A DNA stretch of 64,000 bases from CBDCHC01 sp965277055. Lineage in GTDB: Bacteria; Pseudomonadota; Gammaproteobacteria; PS1; Pseudothioglobaceae. A program made the position numbers and the translations under genes. Location: assembly GCA_965277055.1 (NCBI GenBank), contig OZ255703.1, positions 1,516,951 through 1,580,950 of the forward strand, in the 5' to 3' direction. This document shows positions 45,842-54,773 of the stretch, piece after piece. The first letter of the stretch is position 1; every line of letters begins with the position of its first letter. The notes under the pieces were generated by a model. That model was given only the letters and a program-made list of their open reading frames with translations, had not been told where the DNA came from and ran no database searches.

Positions 45842-47158
45842 ATGGCTAAAAATATTATTGTAATTGGCACTCAGTGGGGTGATGAAGGCAAAGGGAAAAT
45901 TGTTGATTTATTGACTGAACAAACTGATGCAGTAGTCCGCTTTCAAGGCGGACATAATGCAGGACACACCCTAGTAGTCAATGGTAAAAAAACGGTGCTT
46001 CACCTGATTCCATCTGGGATTTTACGTGAGCATATTAGTTGCATTATAGCCCATGGGGTCGTGCTTTCTATGCCAGCATTAGTGAAGGAAATTACCGAGC
46101 TAGAGTCAGCAGGAATTGATGTACGTTCACGTCTTCATATTAGTGATGCTTGTCCTTTGATATTTCCTTATCATATTGCTTTAGATGAAGCAAGAGAGGC
46201 TAAACGTGGGAAAAATCTGATAGGAACAACTAAAAATGGTATTGGTCCTTGTTACGAAGATAAAGTAGCCCGAAGAGGGATTCGCGTAGGTGACTTATCA
46301 CACCCTAAGCGATTTGCAGAAAAGTTACAAGAAGTGATGGAATACCATAACTTTAGCCTGACACACTATTATAAGCAAGAACCTCTGGATTTTAAACATG
46401 TACTCCAAGAAGCACTCGCACTGGGTGAAAACATCGCCCCAATGGTAGTGAATTCTACTCAAGCGATTCATCATGCCTTAGCACAAGGGAAGCAACTTTT
46501 ATTTGAAGGTGCACAGGGCACACTCTTAGACATCGATCAAGGCACTTATCCATTTGTCACATCTTCTAATACTACCTCTGGTGGGGTATTTACGGGTGCA
46601 GGCGTGGGTATTGGTGATGTGGATTATGTACTCGGTATCACTAAAGCATACACCACTCGGGTAGGTAGTGGCCCATTTCCAACTGAGTTAGTATATGACA
46701 TAGCAACTGACACGGGGAATGCTGTTGGTAAAGAACTTGGGGTAAAAGGGCATGAATTTGGGGCAACTACAGGTCGCCAACGTAGGTGTGGCTACCTTGA
46801 TATGGTACTACTCAATCATTCACTAAAAATTAACGGTGTTACTGGTATCTGTCTGACTAAACTTGATGTATTAGACACTTTAAGTGAAATTAAGATATGT
46901 ACATCTTATAACTTAGACGGAGTGGAAACGACTGAATTACCAAGATGTATTGAAGATTATGACCGAGTAGAACCAAATTACATAAGTCTTAAAGGTTGGC
47001 AGACTTCAACGGTAGGTACAACATCAGTAGCCAACCTCCCACTAGAAGCACAACACTATATTCAGAAAATAGAACAGCTTTCTGGGGTCAGTGTGGATAT
47101 CTTATCTACTGGTCCAGATAGAGAGCAAACTCTCATACTTTCAGATGCACTTTTATAA
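45842..47158 (+). CDS. purA: adenylosuccinate synthetase
   Basis: GTP-dependent conversion of IMP and aspartate to adenylosuccinate. N-terminal GTQWGDEGKGKIVDLL with the catalytic Asp, GGHNAGHT, GTTKNGIGPCYEDK, QGTLLDIDQGTYPFVTSSN and the GTP site CLTKLDVLD. 438 residues, close to the usual 432. Last classical member of the hflK-hflC-hisZ-purA unit. Confidence 0.98.
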   Translation: MAKNIIVIGTQWGDEGKGKIVDLLTEQTDAVVRFQGGHNAGHTLVVNGKKTVLHLIPSGILREHISCIIAHGVVLSMPALVKEITELESAGIDVRSRLHISDACPLIFPYHIALDEAREAKRGKNLIGTTKNGIGPCYEDKVARRGIRVGDLSHPKRFAEKLQEVMEYHNFSLTHYYKQEPLDFKHVLQEALALGENIAPMVVNSTQAIHHALAQGKQLLFEGAQGTLLDIDQGTYPFVTSSNTTSGGVFTGAGVGIGDVDYVLGITKAYTTRVGSGPFPTELVYDIATDTGNAVGKELGVKGHEFGATTGRQRRCGYLDMVLLNHSLKINGVTGICLTKLDVLDTLSEIKICTSYNLDGVETTELPRCIEDYDRVEPNYISLKGWQTSTVGTTSVANLPLEAQHYIQKIEQLSGVSVDILSTGPDREQTLILSDALL

Positions 47159-47459
47159 TAAACATATCTTTTTTTGCACCAATTCTCGTCCAAATGGTAA
47201 GACCTCATGTGGGCATAATGAGCTGAGTAAAGAGTGCTATCGGTACGCAAAAGACTCATTGCGTGAAGCAAATAAACTCGGCAAAGGTAAACTAGGAGTG
47301 ACTGAATCACGTTGCTTGGGTCGGTGTGAATTTGGTCCGCTTGCAGTCGTGTACCCTGATAATATATGGTATAAATTTACTAGTATAGAAGATATTCAGC
47401 GTATTATTGATGAACATTTGATTAATAAAAAAATCGTACGAGACTTACAATTTATTTAG
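47145..47459 (+). CDS. (2Fe-2S) ferredoxin, thioredoxin-like fold
   Basis: ATG 47145 lies inside the purA end (14-base overlap) and gives 104 residues. Four cysteines in the spacing of the thioredoxin-like 2Fe-2S family are visible: CTNSRPNGKTSCG near the N-terminus and ESRCLGRCEFGP in the middle. Members donate electrons to unknown partners. Coupled to purA, tail-to-tail with the next gene (8-base overlap). Confidence 0.88.
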   Translation: MHFYNKHIFFCTNSRPNGKTSCGHNELSKECYRYAKDSLREANKLGKGKLGVTESRCLGRCEFGPLAVVYPDNIWYKFTSIEDIQRIIDEHLINKKIVRDLQFI

Positions 47460-48333
47460 TTGACTCCACATTTAAAAGTAACGCTGAAGTATCTTTAGTT
47501 TCATGCCCTAAGGCACATAAGCGTTCATACGCTACTAATACCTCTGTTGCGGTTTTAAGATGAAGGTCGTGCGTTTTAGCCTGTGAGAGTGCATAGCCCA
47601 TATCTTTAACCATCCATTTCAGCATAAATCCAAAGTCAAACTCACGTTGATGCATGGTTTGTAGTCTATTACTCATTTGCCAAGAACCCGCAGCACCCCC
47701 TGAAATCGCCTCTTGTAGGGCTTGAATATCAAGATTATGCTTCTCAGCGAATAACAACCCCTCACTCAGACCTTGTAAAATTCCAGTAATACATATTTGA
47801 TTCACCATTTTTGCTAGTTGTCCATAGCCACTACTGCCAATATGAGTTATAGCCTGACTATAGGAATCTATATAGGGTGATACTTTTTTAAGCACTTCTT
47901 TATCACCACCAGCCATAATAGACAGTACTCCGTTTATAGCTCCTGCCTCACCGCCACTCACTGGAGCATCTATAAAGTGAATATTATTTTCTGCTAAGGT
48001 AGTATGCATTTCTATAGCAAGGTCATATGAAGTAGTGGTATGATCGATGATAATACCACCTGGTTGTAAGTGAGTCATAAGCCCAAAATCATCATTGGTG
48101 ATTATTTCCCGCACATCTTCATCACGACCTACGCAGAGTATCACAATATCATATTCAGCTACTTTGGCATCAAGTGTGTCTAGGATAGGAATGTTAAATT
48201 CTTTTTGCCATTGCTCGGCGGTATTAAGTGTACGGTTGTACGCACTTAACTTGAGATTTGTGTTCTGAGAAAGATGACCCGCCATATGGTAGCCCATAGT
48301 GCCCAGACCTATAAATAAGATGTTATCCATCAC
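47452..48333 (-). CDS. beta-hydroxyacid dehydrogenase (GarR/MmsB-like)
   Basis: NAD(P)-dependent oxidoreductase of the 6-phosphogluconate dehydrogenase superfamily. N-terminal Rossmann motif LFIGLGTMGYHMA, substrate-binding DAPVSGGEAGA and the catalytic Lys in GQLAKMVNQI. 293 residues. Likely substrates are tartronate semialdehyde, 3-hydroxyisobutyrate or a succinic semialdehyde-type acid; sequence alone does not decide. Confidence 0.88.
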   Translation of the reverse strand: MMDNILFIGLGTMGYHMAGHLSQNTNLKLSAYNRTLNTAEQWQKEFNIPILDTLDAKVAEYDIVILCVGRDEDVREIITNDDFGLMTHLQPGGIIIDHTTTSYDLAIEMHTTLAENNIHFIDAPVSGGEAGAINGVLSIMAGGDKEVLKKVSPYIDSYSQAITHIGSSGYGQLAKMVNQICITGILQGLSEGLLFAEKHNLDIQALQEAISGGAAGSWQMSNRLQTMHQREFDFGFMLKWMVKDMGYALSQAKTHDLHLKTATEVLVAYERLCALGHETKDTSALLLNVESTK

Positions 48334-48475
48334 AATAAAGTAACTAAAAATATTATCAAATAGTATTATAAATCAATAAATTTATTAGATAGGTTAATAT
48401 TGTAGATAAAATTTGCAACTAACATTAATACATATAATGAGCTACTGCTATTTCTCATGCTAAACCTTTTACATC

Positions 48476-48539
48476 GCAACATATCACTATTTGCTAATAG
48501 TGTTGCATTATAAAATAAAAACTATAAAGTAATAGTTTT
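48476..48539 (+). other. two consecutive hairpins in the leader of the DsrE-like gene
   Basis: The first has a perfect 7-bp stem (48485-48491 with 48496-48502, loop TGCT), extended by GCAA/TTGC outside a bulge. The second has a perfect 8-bp stem (48518-48525 with 48532-48539, loop AAAGTA) and ends 18 bases before the start codon. A TATAAT at 48433-48438 lies upstream. They may shape mRNA stability or translation; no T-run, so not terminators. Confidence 0.4.
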
Positions 48540-48557
48540 ATTACTAAGGAAAACATT

Positions 48558-48962
48558 ATGAAAATAATCGCTACAACTGTGTTAATGTTATTTGCATTAG
48601 TAAGTTTTGCTAAAAATGCGGTGGTCATTCAAGTGAGTACCAATGATAAACAAACTCAAACAATTGCCCTAAATAACGCAGCTAATTTGCAAAAGTTATA
48701 TGGACCTGATAACGTAGATATTGAAATTGTGGCTTATGGCCCTGGTCTGAGTTTGCTTACTGCCAAAAGTTCACAGACTGATAGAGTAGAAAGTATGGCT
48801 ATGCAAAATATTACATTTAGTGCTTGTGGTAATACTATGAAAAAAGTAACCAAAAAAACTGGTAAAACGCCAATGTTGACCGAAGGAGTAAATGTAGTAA
48901 ACGCTGGTGTAGATAGAATTATGAAACTACAACAACAAGGGTATGCATATATTCGCCCGTAA
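48558..48962 (+). CDS. periplasmic DsrE/DsrF-like protein
   Basis: 134 residues with a signal peptide (ATTVLMLFALVSFAKN) and the DsrE fold: AVVIQVSTND, ALNNAANLQKLYG, DIEIVAYGPGLSLL, and the conserved cysteine in ITFSACGNTM. DsrE-family proteins handle sulfur as persulfide in the cytoplasm; exported members of this kind are common in sulfur-oxidising and other proteobacteria and their role is unknown. AAGGA precedes the start. Convergent with thiG. Confidence 0.85.
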   Translation: MKIIATTVLMLFALVSFAKNAVVIQVSTNDKQTQTIALNNAANLQKLYGPDNVDIEIVAYGPGLSLLTAKSSQTDRVESMAMQNITFSACGNTMKKVTKKTGKTPMLTEGVNVVNAGVDRIMKLQQQGYAYIRP

Positions 48963-48968
48963 TATTTA

Positions 48969-49760
48969 CTAACTAATTAAATTACTCATTGGAGAAGAAG
49001 CACTGGCATAAAGTTTTTTCTCCATACGTTTTGCTAGATAGCTTTGTCTGCCAGCAATAACTGCATGTTTCATAGCTAAAGCCATTTGAATTGGGTTCTG
49101 AGCAAGTGCAATAGCTGAGTTTACCAACACTGCATCAACACCAATTTCCATAGCAAGTGCTGCATCTGATGCACTGCCGATTCCTGCATCAACAAGCACT
49201 GGAACATTTGCCTGCTCTTTAATAATACTAATATTTGCTGGATTAGAAATACCACGACCAGAACCAATCAGAGAACCCAGAGGCATAATTGCTACACAAC
49301 CAATATCTTCTAACATTTTAGCAGCTATCGGGTCGTCATTGGTATAGACCATCACCTCAAAGTTATCAGCTACTAATACCTTAGCAGCCTCAATGGTTTC
49401 TACCATATTAGGATAGAGTGTGGTGCTATCCCCGAGTACTTCTAGTTTTACTAGATTATGATTTCCTCCCAATAGTTCGCGTGCCAGTTTACAGGTACGC
49501 ACTGCTTCATCTGCAGTATAGCATCCAGCAGTGTTCGGGAGAATAGTCCATTTGCTTGGATCAATCACTTCTAATAGACTAGGTTCATTAGTATGTTGTC
49601 CGATGTTTGTTCTGCGGATTGCTACCGTGATGATTTCTGCCTCGGCAGCTACGGTTGCATCATGAGTTTGAGTAAGGCTATCGTACTTCCCTGAGCCAAC
49701 AAGTAAGCGAGAGTGATACTCTTTACCAGCTATAGTGAGTGTGTCTGTATGTGTGTTCAT
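48969..49760 (-). CDS. thiG: thiazole synthase
   Basis: Forms the thiazole ring of thiamine from deoxyxylulose phosphate, dehydroglycine and ThiS thiocarboxylate. TIM barrel with LLVGSGKYDSL, VAIRRTNIGQ, PNTAGCYTADEA, the Schiff-base Lys in NLVKLEVLGD, and PVLVDAGIGSASDAALAMEIG. 263 residues. thiS, normally just upstream, is not here; the next gene is a photolyase 18 bases away. Confidence 0.96.
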   Translation of the reverse strand: MNTHTDTLTIAGKEYHSRLLVGSGKYDSLTQTHDATVAAEAEIITVAIRRTNIGQHTNEPSLLEVIDPSKWTILPNTAGCYTADEAVRTCKLARELLGGNHNLVKLEVLGDSTTLYPNMVETIEAAKVLVADNFEVMVYTNDDPIAAKMLEDIGCVAIMPLGSLIGSGRGISNPANISIIKEQANVPVLVDAGIGSASDAALAMEIGVDAVLVNSAIALAQNPIQMALAMKHAVIAGRQSYLAKRMEKKLYASASSPMSNLIS

Positions 49761-49778
49761 GTGTATATTTTAGCGTAA

Positions 49779-51302
49779 TTAGTGAGAAAATAACGTCGAT
49801 AAAAACTTCGTACTACTCTCAGTAATTGCTTGTTTTTGTGCGGTTGACATTTTATGATAATTGCTATACATTATCTTCAAGCGATTATTAGATTTGAAAT
49901 ATTCTTCATGAGTTGCTAAAAAATGGCAATACAGATAATTAAATGGACATGCAGTCTCTCCTATTTTTTCTTTTACATTGTATGGACATTCTTTACAGTA
50001 GTTGGACATGCGGTTAATATATGCTCCACCTGAAGCATAGGGCTTTGTAGCTACAAAGCCCCCATCAGCGAATAACACCATGCCACTTACGTTAGGTAAT
50101 TCGACCCACTCATAGGCATCAATATATACACTTAAAAACCAATGATTAAGTTCTTTTGGGGCAACTCCAGTAAGCAGGGCAAAATTACCAAGTACCATTA
50201 AGCGTTGGATATGATGGGCATAGGCATTAGACTTGGTTTCGTTGATACACTGCTTGAGACAATTCATTGGTGTATCGCCGTCCCAATACATCTTTGGAAG
50301 TGTGGCAGTTGCTTGTAAGTAATTTTGTGTTTTGTATTCTGGCATATGGTACCAATAAATACCTCTAATAAATTCACGCCAGCCCAAAATTTGTCGAATA
50401 AATCCTTCTGCGGATTCTATCGGCACTTTTTGGGCATGATACGCTGCTTCTACTTGTTGAATGCATTCTAACGGAGTTAATAACCCAATATTTAAATACA
50501 TACCAATATGTCCATGATACATCCATGCTTCATCTTGTATCATAGCATCTTGATATGTACCAAATAGACATAGACGCTCTGCTATAAATTGATGTAAGAC
50601 TTGTAATGCCTCAGAGCGTGAAGTGGCAAAATGAAACCCAGCACTCTCTCCAAAGTGTTCTGGAAGTTCCCTCTCTACCATGGTGATCACATCTCGAGTA
50701 ATAGTATCAGGCGTAAACTCTGTAGGAACAGGAGGAGTGAGTGAAGTATTTGGTGAAACTCTATTAGACTTATCATAGTTCCATTGTCCGCCTTCTGGGG
50801 TATTACCCCGCATGAGGATATGGTATTTTTTGCGCATCATGCGATAAAAGTACTCCATAATGAGTGACTTTTTTCCTTGAGCCCACTGTGCAAAATCAGC
50901 AGGTGTACTTAAAAATCTATTATCTTCTAATATCTCCACTATGACTTCAAGTTGCTCCTGCCATTGGAGGCACTCTGCGTATAAACGGTATTCACTCGGA
51001 GCAGTTAGTACTACTTTTGAGAAATCATGTGTGCTTAGTACAGCTCGTACTTCATCTAAAAATGTACGTTTTTGCAAGGTGTCTAGAGGTATGTATATTA
51101 CTGAATACCCCTTACTTTTTAGCTCTTGGCAAAAATGACGCATTGCAGAAAATATGAAAATGAGTTTTTTCTTATGATGGTTAGCGTATCGCACTTCATT
51201 CATCACCTCACACATTACTATCATATCACCTTCTGTATAGTCATGAAGGGTGGGGAGAGTATGAGAGAGTTGATCTCCCATAATAAGACGTAAACTATTC
51301 AT
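49779..51302 (-). CDS. iron-sulfur bacterial cryptochrome/photolyase (FeS-BCP, (6-4) photolyase-like)
   Basis: 507 residues of the deoxyribodipyrimidine photolyase-related family. N-terminus LRLIMGDQLSHTLPTL; the C-terminal part carries cysteines that bind a 4Fe-4S cluster (NYCKECPYN, ACPFNYLYC). Members bind FAD and repair (6-4) photoproducts with light. Characteristic AYAHHIQRLMVLGNFALL and WVELPNVSGMVLFADGG are present. Shares direction with thiG and the CPD photolyase upstream. Confidence 0.93.
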   Translation of the reverse strand: MNSLRLIMGDQLSHTLPTLHDYTEGDMIVMCEVMNEVRYANHHKKKLIFIFSAMRHFCQELKSKGYSVIYIPLDTLQKRTFLDEVRAVLSTHDFSKVVLTAPSEYRLYAECLQWQEQLEVIVEILEDNRFLSTPADFAQWAQGKKSLIMEYFYRMMRKKYHILMRGNTPEGGQWNYDKSNRVSPNTSLTPPVPTEFTPDTITRDVITMVERELPEHFGESAGFHFATSRSEALQVLHQFIAERLCLFGTYQDAMIQDEAWMYHGHIGMYLNIGLLTPLECIQQVEAAYHAQKVPIESAEGFIRQILGWREFIRGIYWYHMPEYKTQNYLQATATLPKMYWDGDTPMNCLKQCINETKSNAYAHHIQRLMVLGNFALLTGVAPKELNHWFLSVYIDAYEWVELPNVSGMVLFADGGFVATKPYASGGAYINRMSNYCKECPYNVKEKIGETACPFNYLYCHFLATHEEYFKSNNRLKIMYSNYHKMSTAQKQAITESSTKFLSTLFSH

Positions 51303-51368
51303 GTAAAGGGTAAGGAAAGTTGAGAATTTTGAGATTGTACGTTACTCTTTGTAGTAGTTTGAGGCTTT

Positions 51369-52826
51369 TTATTGCGAGTTCGTTTTATTTTTTTTCTTTC
51401 TCCTGCCGTGTGTTTCAAGTATATGTTTAGCTGTGGTTTTATGACTATCTAGTTTGCGGATAGCAAAAATTTTACTTGCTGCTTCTTTTCTTGCAGTGAC
51501 TTCATCAACAATAGGGTGAGGATACTCTAAAGATTCAAGAGTATATTCCCAAGGGGTATGGATAAATTTCTCAGGTACTACACTGAGTTGGGGAATATAT
51601 TGCTTGATAAATGTTCCGTTAGGGTCGTGGTCTATACTTTGCTTGATGGGGTTGTAAATACGAATGCTATTAATACCAGTAGTTCCTGCTTGCATTTGTA
51701 TTTGTGAATAATGAATCCCCGGCTCATAGTCTACAAATAACCTCGCTAAGTGTTTGGATACTACCTGCCAATCTAACCATAAATGGTAGGTGGCAAAACT
51801 CACCAGCATTGCTCGCATGCGAAAGTTTATCCATCCATTAGCAATGAGTGCTCTCATAGCGGCATCTACCATAGGATAACCAGTATTACCCGTTTGCCAT
51901 GCGTGAAGAAATTCAGGATTATTTTCTTCACGCATCCCATCATAGAGTGGATGCATATTGCTATATTCAATCTGAGGTTCATCCTCTAATTTTTGGATAA
52001 AGTGACAATGCCAGTGTAATCTGCCATTAAACGAACGTAATGCTCCTAGCCACTTACCTTTTGAGGCAGTTGCACGTACTTCTGTCGCTCGTTGTTTGGT
52101 GGCTTGATATACTTCCTTGAGTGATAAGTTACCAAATGCAAGATAGGGTGACAAACGAGAACAACTCTCAAATGCAGTATTAGGTGAAGACATCTCTTTG
52201 GAGTAATACTCCCCGCGCTCATATAAAAAACTCCTAAGAAGTGCTAATCCATGGGTTCTCCCACCCGTTTGTCTAGAGGGGCAGGGGTCGATGATGAGCC
52301 CAAGTTCTGATGCACAAGGCAATACGTCTGTTTGATAATATACTGCTGAAGTAATATTTGGCTTAGGGGTTAGAGGAGTACTCATTAGGGTATTCCATTG
52401 TTTCGCCCAACCATCGCGTGAGTATGAACCTCGAATCACGCCATTTTGCACTGGTTCATACCACTTTATATTATGGTGTTGAAACCATTGTTTCATTTCT
52501 AAGTCTCGTTTATAAGTCCAGTGAGTCCATGTTTCTTGATGTGACCATACTCCTTTGATGCCAAGACTATGATGAATTTGACTAAATACTTCTTTGGCTT
52601 CACCCACTTTGATAATCAGTGGTTGTCCAAGGGCATTTAATTCTTGTGCGAGTTCAGCTAAACACTCCAGTAAAAACGCATATTGACGAGCACTCATGAC
52701 TGGTTGTTGCCACAGAGTGGGCTCAATAATATATAGTGGTAGCACCTCACCAGATATTGCACTACTCTTAAAAGCAACATTATCATAGGTGCGCAAGTCT
52801 CTTTTGAACCACATTATATTAACCAT
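51369..52826 (-). CDS. phrB: deoxyribodipyrimidine photolyase
   Basis: Light-driven repair of cyclobutane pyrimidine dimers. N-terminal antenna domain (WFKRDLRTYDN), C-terminal FAD domain with TGNTGYPMVDAAMRAL, WINFRMRAMLVSF and the lysine-rich C-terminal tail. 485 residues. Encoded upstream of the FeS-type photolyase with a 66-base gap, so both light-repair enzymes may be expressed together. Confidence 0.95.
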   Translation of the reverse strand: MVNIMWFKRDLRTYDNVAFKSSAISGEVLPLYIIEPTLWQQPVMSARQYAFLLECLAELAQELNALGQPLIIKVGEAKEVFSQIHHSLGIKGVWSHQETWTHWTYKRDLEMKQWFQHHNIKWYEPVQNGVIRGSYSRDGWAKQWNTLMSTPLTPKPNITSAVYYQTDVLPCASELGLIIDPCPSRQTGGRTHGLALLRSFLYERGEYYSKEMSSPNTAFESCSRLSPYLAFGNLSLKEVYQATKQRATEVRATASKGKWLGALRSFNGRLHWHCHFIQKLEDEPQIEYSNMHPLYDGMREENNPEFLHAWQTGNTGYPMVDAAMRALIANGWINFRMRAMLVSFATYHLWLDWQVVSKHLARLFVDYEPGIHYSQIQMQAGTTGINSIRIYNPIKQSIDHDPNGTFIKQYIPQLSVVPEKFIHTPWEYTLESLEYPHPIVDEVTARKEAASKIFAIRKLDSHKTTAKHILETHGRRKKKNKTNSQ

Positions 52827-52967
52827 GTTGGTATTTAAGCTATTTTACAGATTACAATGGTAGGTTTTAAGTGTGGGGTTTATACTGGTATTGTTCACTG
52901 CGTTCATCCAAACTTTGTTCGGGACTTCATATCACTCTAGCTACAATATAACAATTCAACCTAAAGG

Positions 52968-52991
52968 CTGGATTGTTATCTGGATTGTTAT
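52968..52991. repeat. tandem 12-bp repeat, with a third copy before tctC
   Basis: CTGGATTGTTAT occurs twice without gap (52968-52979 and 52980-52991). The same TGGATTGTTAT recurs at 53330-53340, 20 bases before the tctC start. ATAACAAT, its complement, stands at 52948-52955 and can pair with the repeat. The repeats bracket the antitoxin relic. Confidence 0.6.
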
Positions 52992-53175
52992 ATTGCGAGG
53001 GATAGGGTGTTATATAAACTTAAACTCTCTTTGCTCAGTCCTGTATCTTTAGCTATTTTGCTCATGCATTTTACTTTTGCTACGTGTCCTAATGCTTGTC
53101 AAAACTCCTTCACTTCATTCTTTTTAAGCATTAGCTGTAAATACTTATTGGCTTGTTTGATATAATAAAGAAAAA
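52988..53175 (-). pseudogene. HigA-like addiction-module antitoxin, decayed
   Basis: In the 533-base gap between phrB and tctC, the minus strand encodes NKYLQLMLKKNEVKEF, an in-frame TGA, then QALGHVAKVKCMSKIAKDT and GLSKESLSLY. This is the helix-turn-helix core of the HI1420-like/HigA antitoxin family, with a stop replacing the expected Leu after EF and no start codon or C-terminus. No toxin reading frame is left. The rest of the gap holds only repeats and the tctC promoter. Confidence 0.6.
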
Positions 53176-53296
53176 CCGTACTATGCTCAGGGGCAATTTT
53201 CTTGAGTATAAGCTATGATATAATTTAAGCCGAGGTGCAAAATATATTGTGTTCATACAAACAATTGATTGTTGTAAAAAGTAGTGTAACATGGAT

Positions 53297-53326
53297 TTGA
53301 CAATCAAAATTTGTCTGAATTTTTAT
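53297..53326 (+). promoter_or_regulatory. candidate promoter of tctCBA
   Basis: A perfect TTGACA (53297-53302) is followed after 18 bases by TTTTAT. Between them lies the inverted repeat GACAA/TTGTC (53299-53315). Further upstream AACAAT-TG-ATTGTT near 53260 is another short inverted repeat. These may be operator sites; no regulator gene is adjacent. Confidence 0.45.
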
Positions 53327-53359
53327 CAATGGATTGTTATTTTATTTTAAGGGGAAAAT

Positions 53360-54325
53360 ATGAAAAAAATAATTCTTATAGTGATTACTGGTTTAGCAAT
53401 GCTAAATTCTCATGCAACACCTATATCAAATGTTGAGTGTATAGCACCCGCAGGTGCTGGTGGAGGCTGGGATTTTACTTGTAGAGTTCCTGCAGCTCAA
53501 GTGATGAGCGATTTGCAACTTGTTGATGGGAGTATTGAAGTAACAAATATGTCTGGTGCTGGTGGTGGTAAAGCATTTTCACATGTAGTTACAAAAAGAA
53601 AAGGAGAGGAAAATCTTATCGTTGCTGCCAGTATGGCAACTGCTGCGAGACTTGGTCAAAATGTATATGCTGGATTTAATGCTGATGATGTGCGTTGGCT
53701 TGGTGCGTTAGGTGCAGATTATGGTGTTATTGCCGTTGCAAAAAACTCACCTTACCAAAATATTAATGACTTACTTGCTGCTACTAATAACAATAAAAAA
53801 GTTCGTTTTGTAGGTGGGAGTTCTGCTGGTGGTTGGGATCATCTTAAAGTGCTTATCTTAGCCAATAAGTATGGTATGAAGAACTTAAGAAAAATTAATT
53901 ATATAGCCTTTGATAATGGTGCTAAAGCTATGCTTGAAGTTATTAGTGGTCGTGCTGATGCATTTACTGGTGATACTTCTGAAGTATTAAGCAATTTGGA
54001 CGCAGGAAATATTAGAATATTGGCAGTGTTGTCTCCTGAAAGAGTAGAACGTTTGGGCGATACAAAAACTGCCAAAGAACAAGGGTTAGATGTAATTGGA
54101 GCAAACTGGCGTGGTTTTTATGCACCAGGAGGTATATCTAATGCAGCATACAGCCAATGGGTTGGCAATATACTCAGCGTTGCACAATCAAAAGAATGGC
54201 AAGATTTACGAGAAAAAAATGGACTAGCTCCATTTGCCTCATTTGGTGCTGACTTTGAAAACTTTGTTAGAGAGCAAGTAACAATTGTAAAAGAACTATC
54301 ACAAGAGCTTGGCTTTATGAAATAA
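53360..54325 (+). CDS. tctC: tripartite tricarboxylate transporter substrate-binding protein
   Basis: Periplasmic Bug-family binding protein. Signal peptide ending near SHATPIS, then the Bug core: APAGAGGGWDFTCR, VTNMSGAGGGKAF, GGSSAGGWDHLKV and GRADAFTGDTSEV. 321 residues. First gene of tctC-tctB-tctA. Probably binds citrate or another carboxylate; the exact ligand cannot be read from sequence. AAGGGGA precedes the ATG. Confidence 0.93.
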   Translation: MKKIILIVITGLAMLNSHATPISNVECIAPAGAGGGWDFTCRVPAAQVMSDLQLVDGSIEVTNMSGAGGGKAFSHVVTKRKGEENLIVAASMATAARLGQNVYAGFNADDVRWLGALGADYGVIAVAKNSPYQNINDLLAATNNNKKVRFVGGSSAGGWDHLKVLILANKYGMKNLRKINYIAFDNGAKAMLEVISGRADAFTGDTSEVLSNLDAGNIRILAVLSPERVERLGDTKTAKEQGLDVIGANWRGFYAPGGISNAAYSQWVGNILSVAQSKEWQDLREKNGLAPFASFGADFENFVREQVTIVKELSQELGFMK

Positions 54326-54329
54326 TCCT

Positions 54330-54770
54330 GTGAAGCAACTCAAGTCAGATCAGCACTATGCTCTAGTAGTGCTGATTTTATCCGCTGTATATTTTTATCT
54401 TGGCTTTGGTATTCAAGATGATTTTTTTAGCGATCCTATAGGTTCTGCATGGTGGGTAAAAGGTGTAGCACTTGCCTTAATAACCTTATCTTTGCTATTA
54501 CTAGTTTTGCCTTCTCAGTTTGTTGGAGCGTTTCCCAAATTGATGGAGTGGTGGCAACGTATTCCATTTATATTAGTTGTTGTGCTATATGCTTATGCAT
54601 TGCCTTCACTTGGTTTTTTTATATCCACCCCTATACTTATAACTCTCGTATCACTCTTATTTAATGCAAGATTATTACTTGCCATACTTTCTTCTATTGT
54701 AATGACTATATGTTGTTATATTGTTTTTGATTTATTATTAGGTATTTCTTTACCGGATGGAATTTTATAA
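54330..54770 (+). CDS. tctB: tripartite tricarboxylate transporter small permease
   Basis: 146 residues, four membrane segments, with the TctB pattern YFYLGFGIQDDFFSDPIGSAWW and LPSLGFFISTPILI. The start is GTG 54330, four bases after tctC. Works with TctA in the inner membrane. Confidence 0.9.
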   Translation: MKQLKSDQHYALVVLILSAVYFYLGFGIQDDFFSDPIGSAWWVKGVALALITLSLLLLVLPSQFVGAFPKLMEWWQRIPFILVVVLYAYALPSLGFFISTPILITLVSLLFNARLLLAILSSIVMTICCYIVFDLLLGISLPDGIL

Positions 54771-54773
54771 CAC

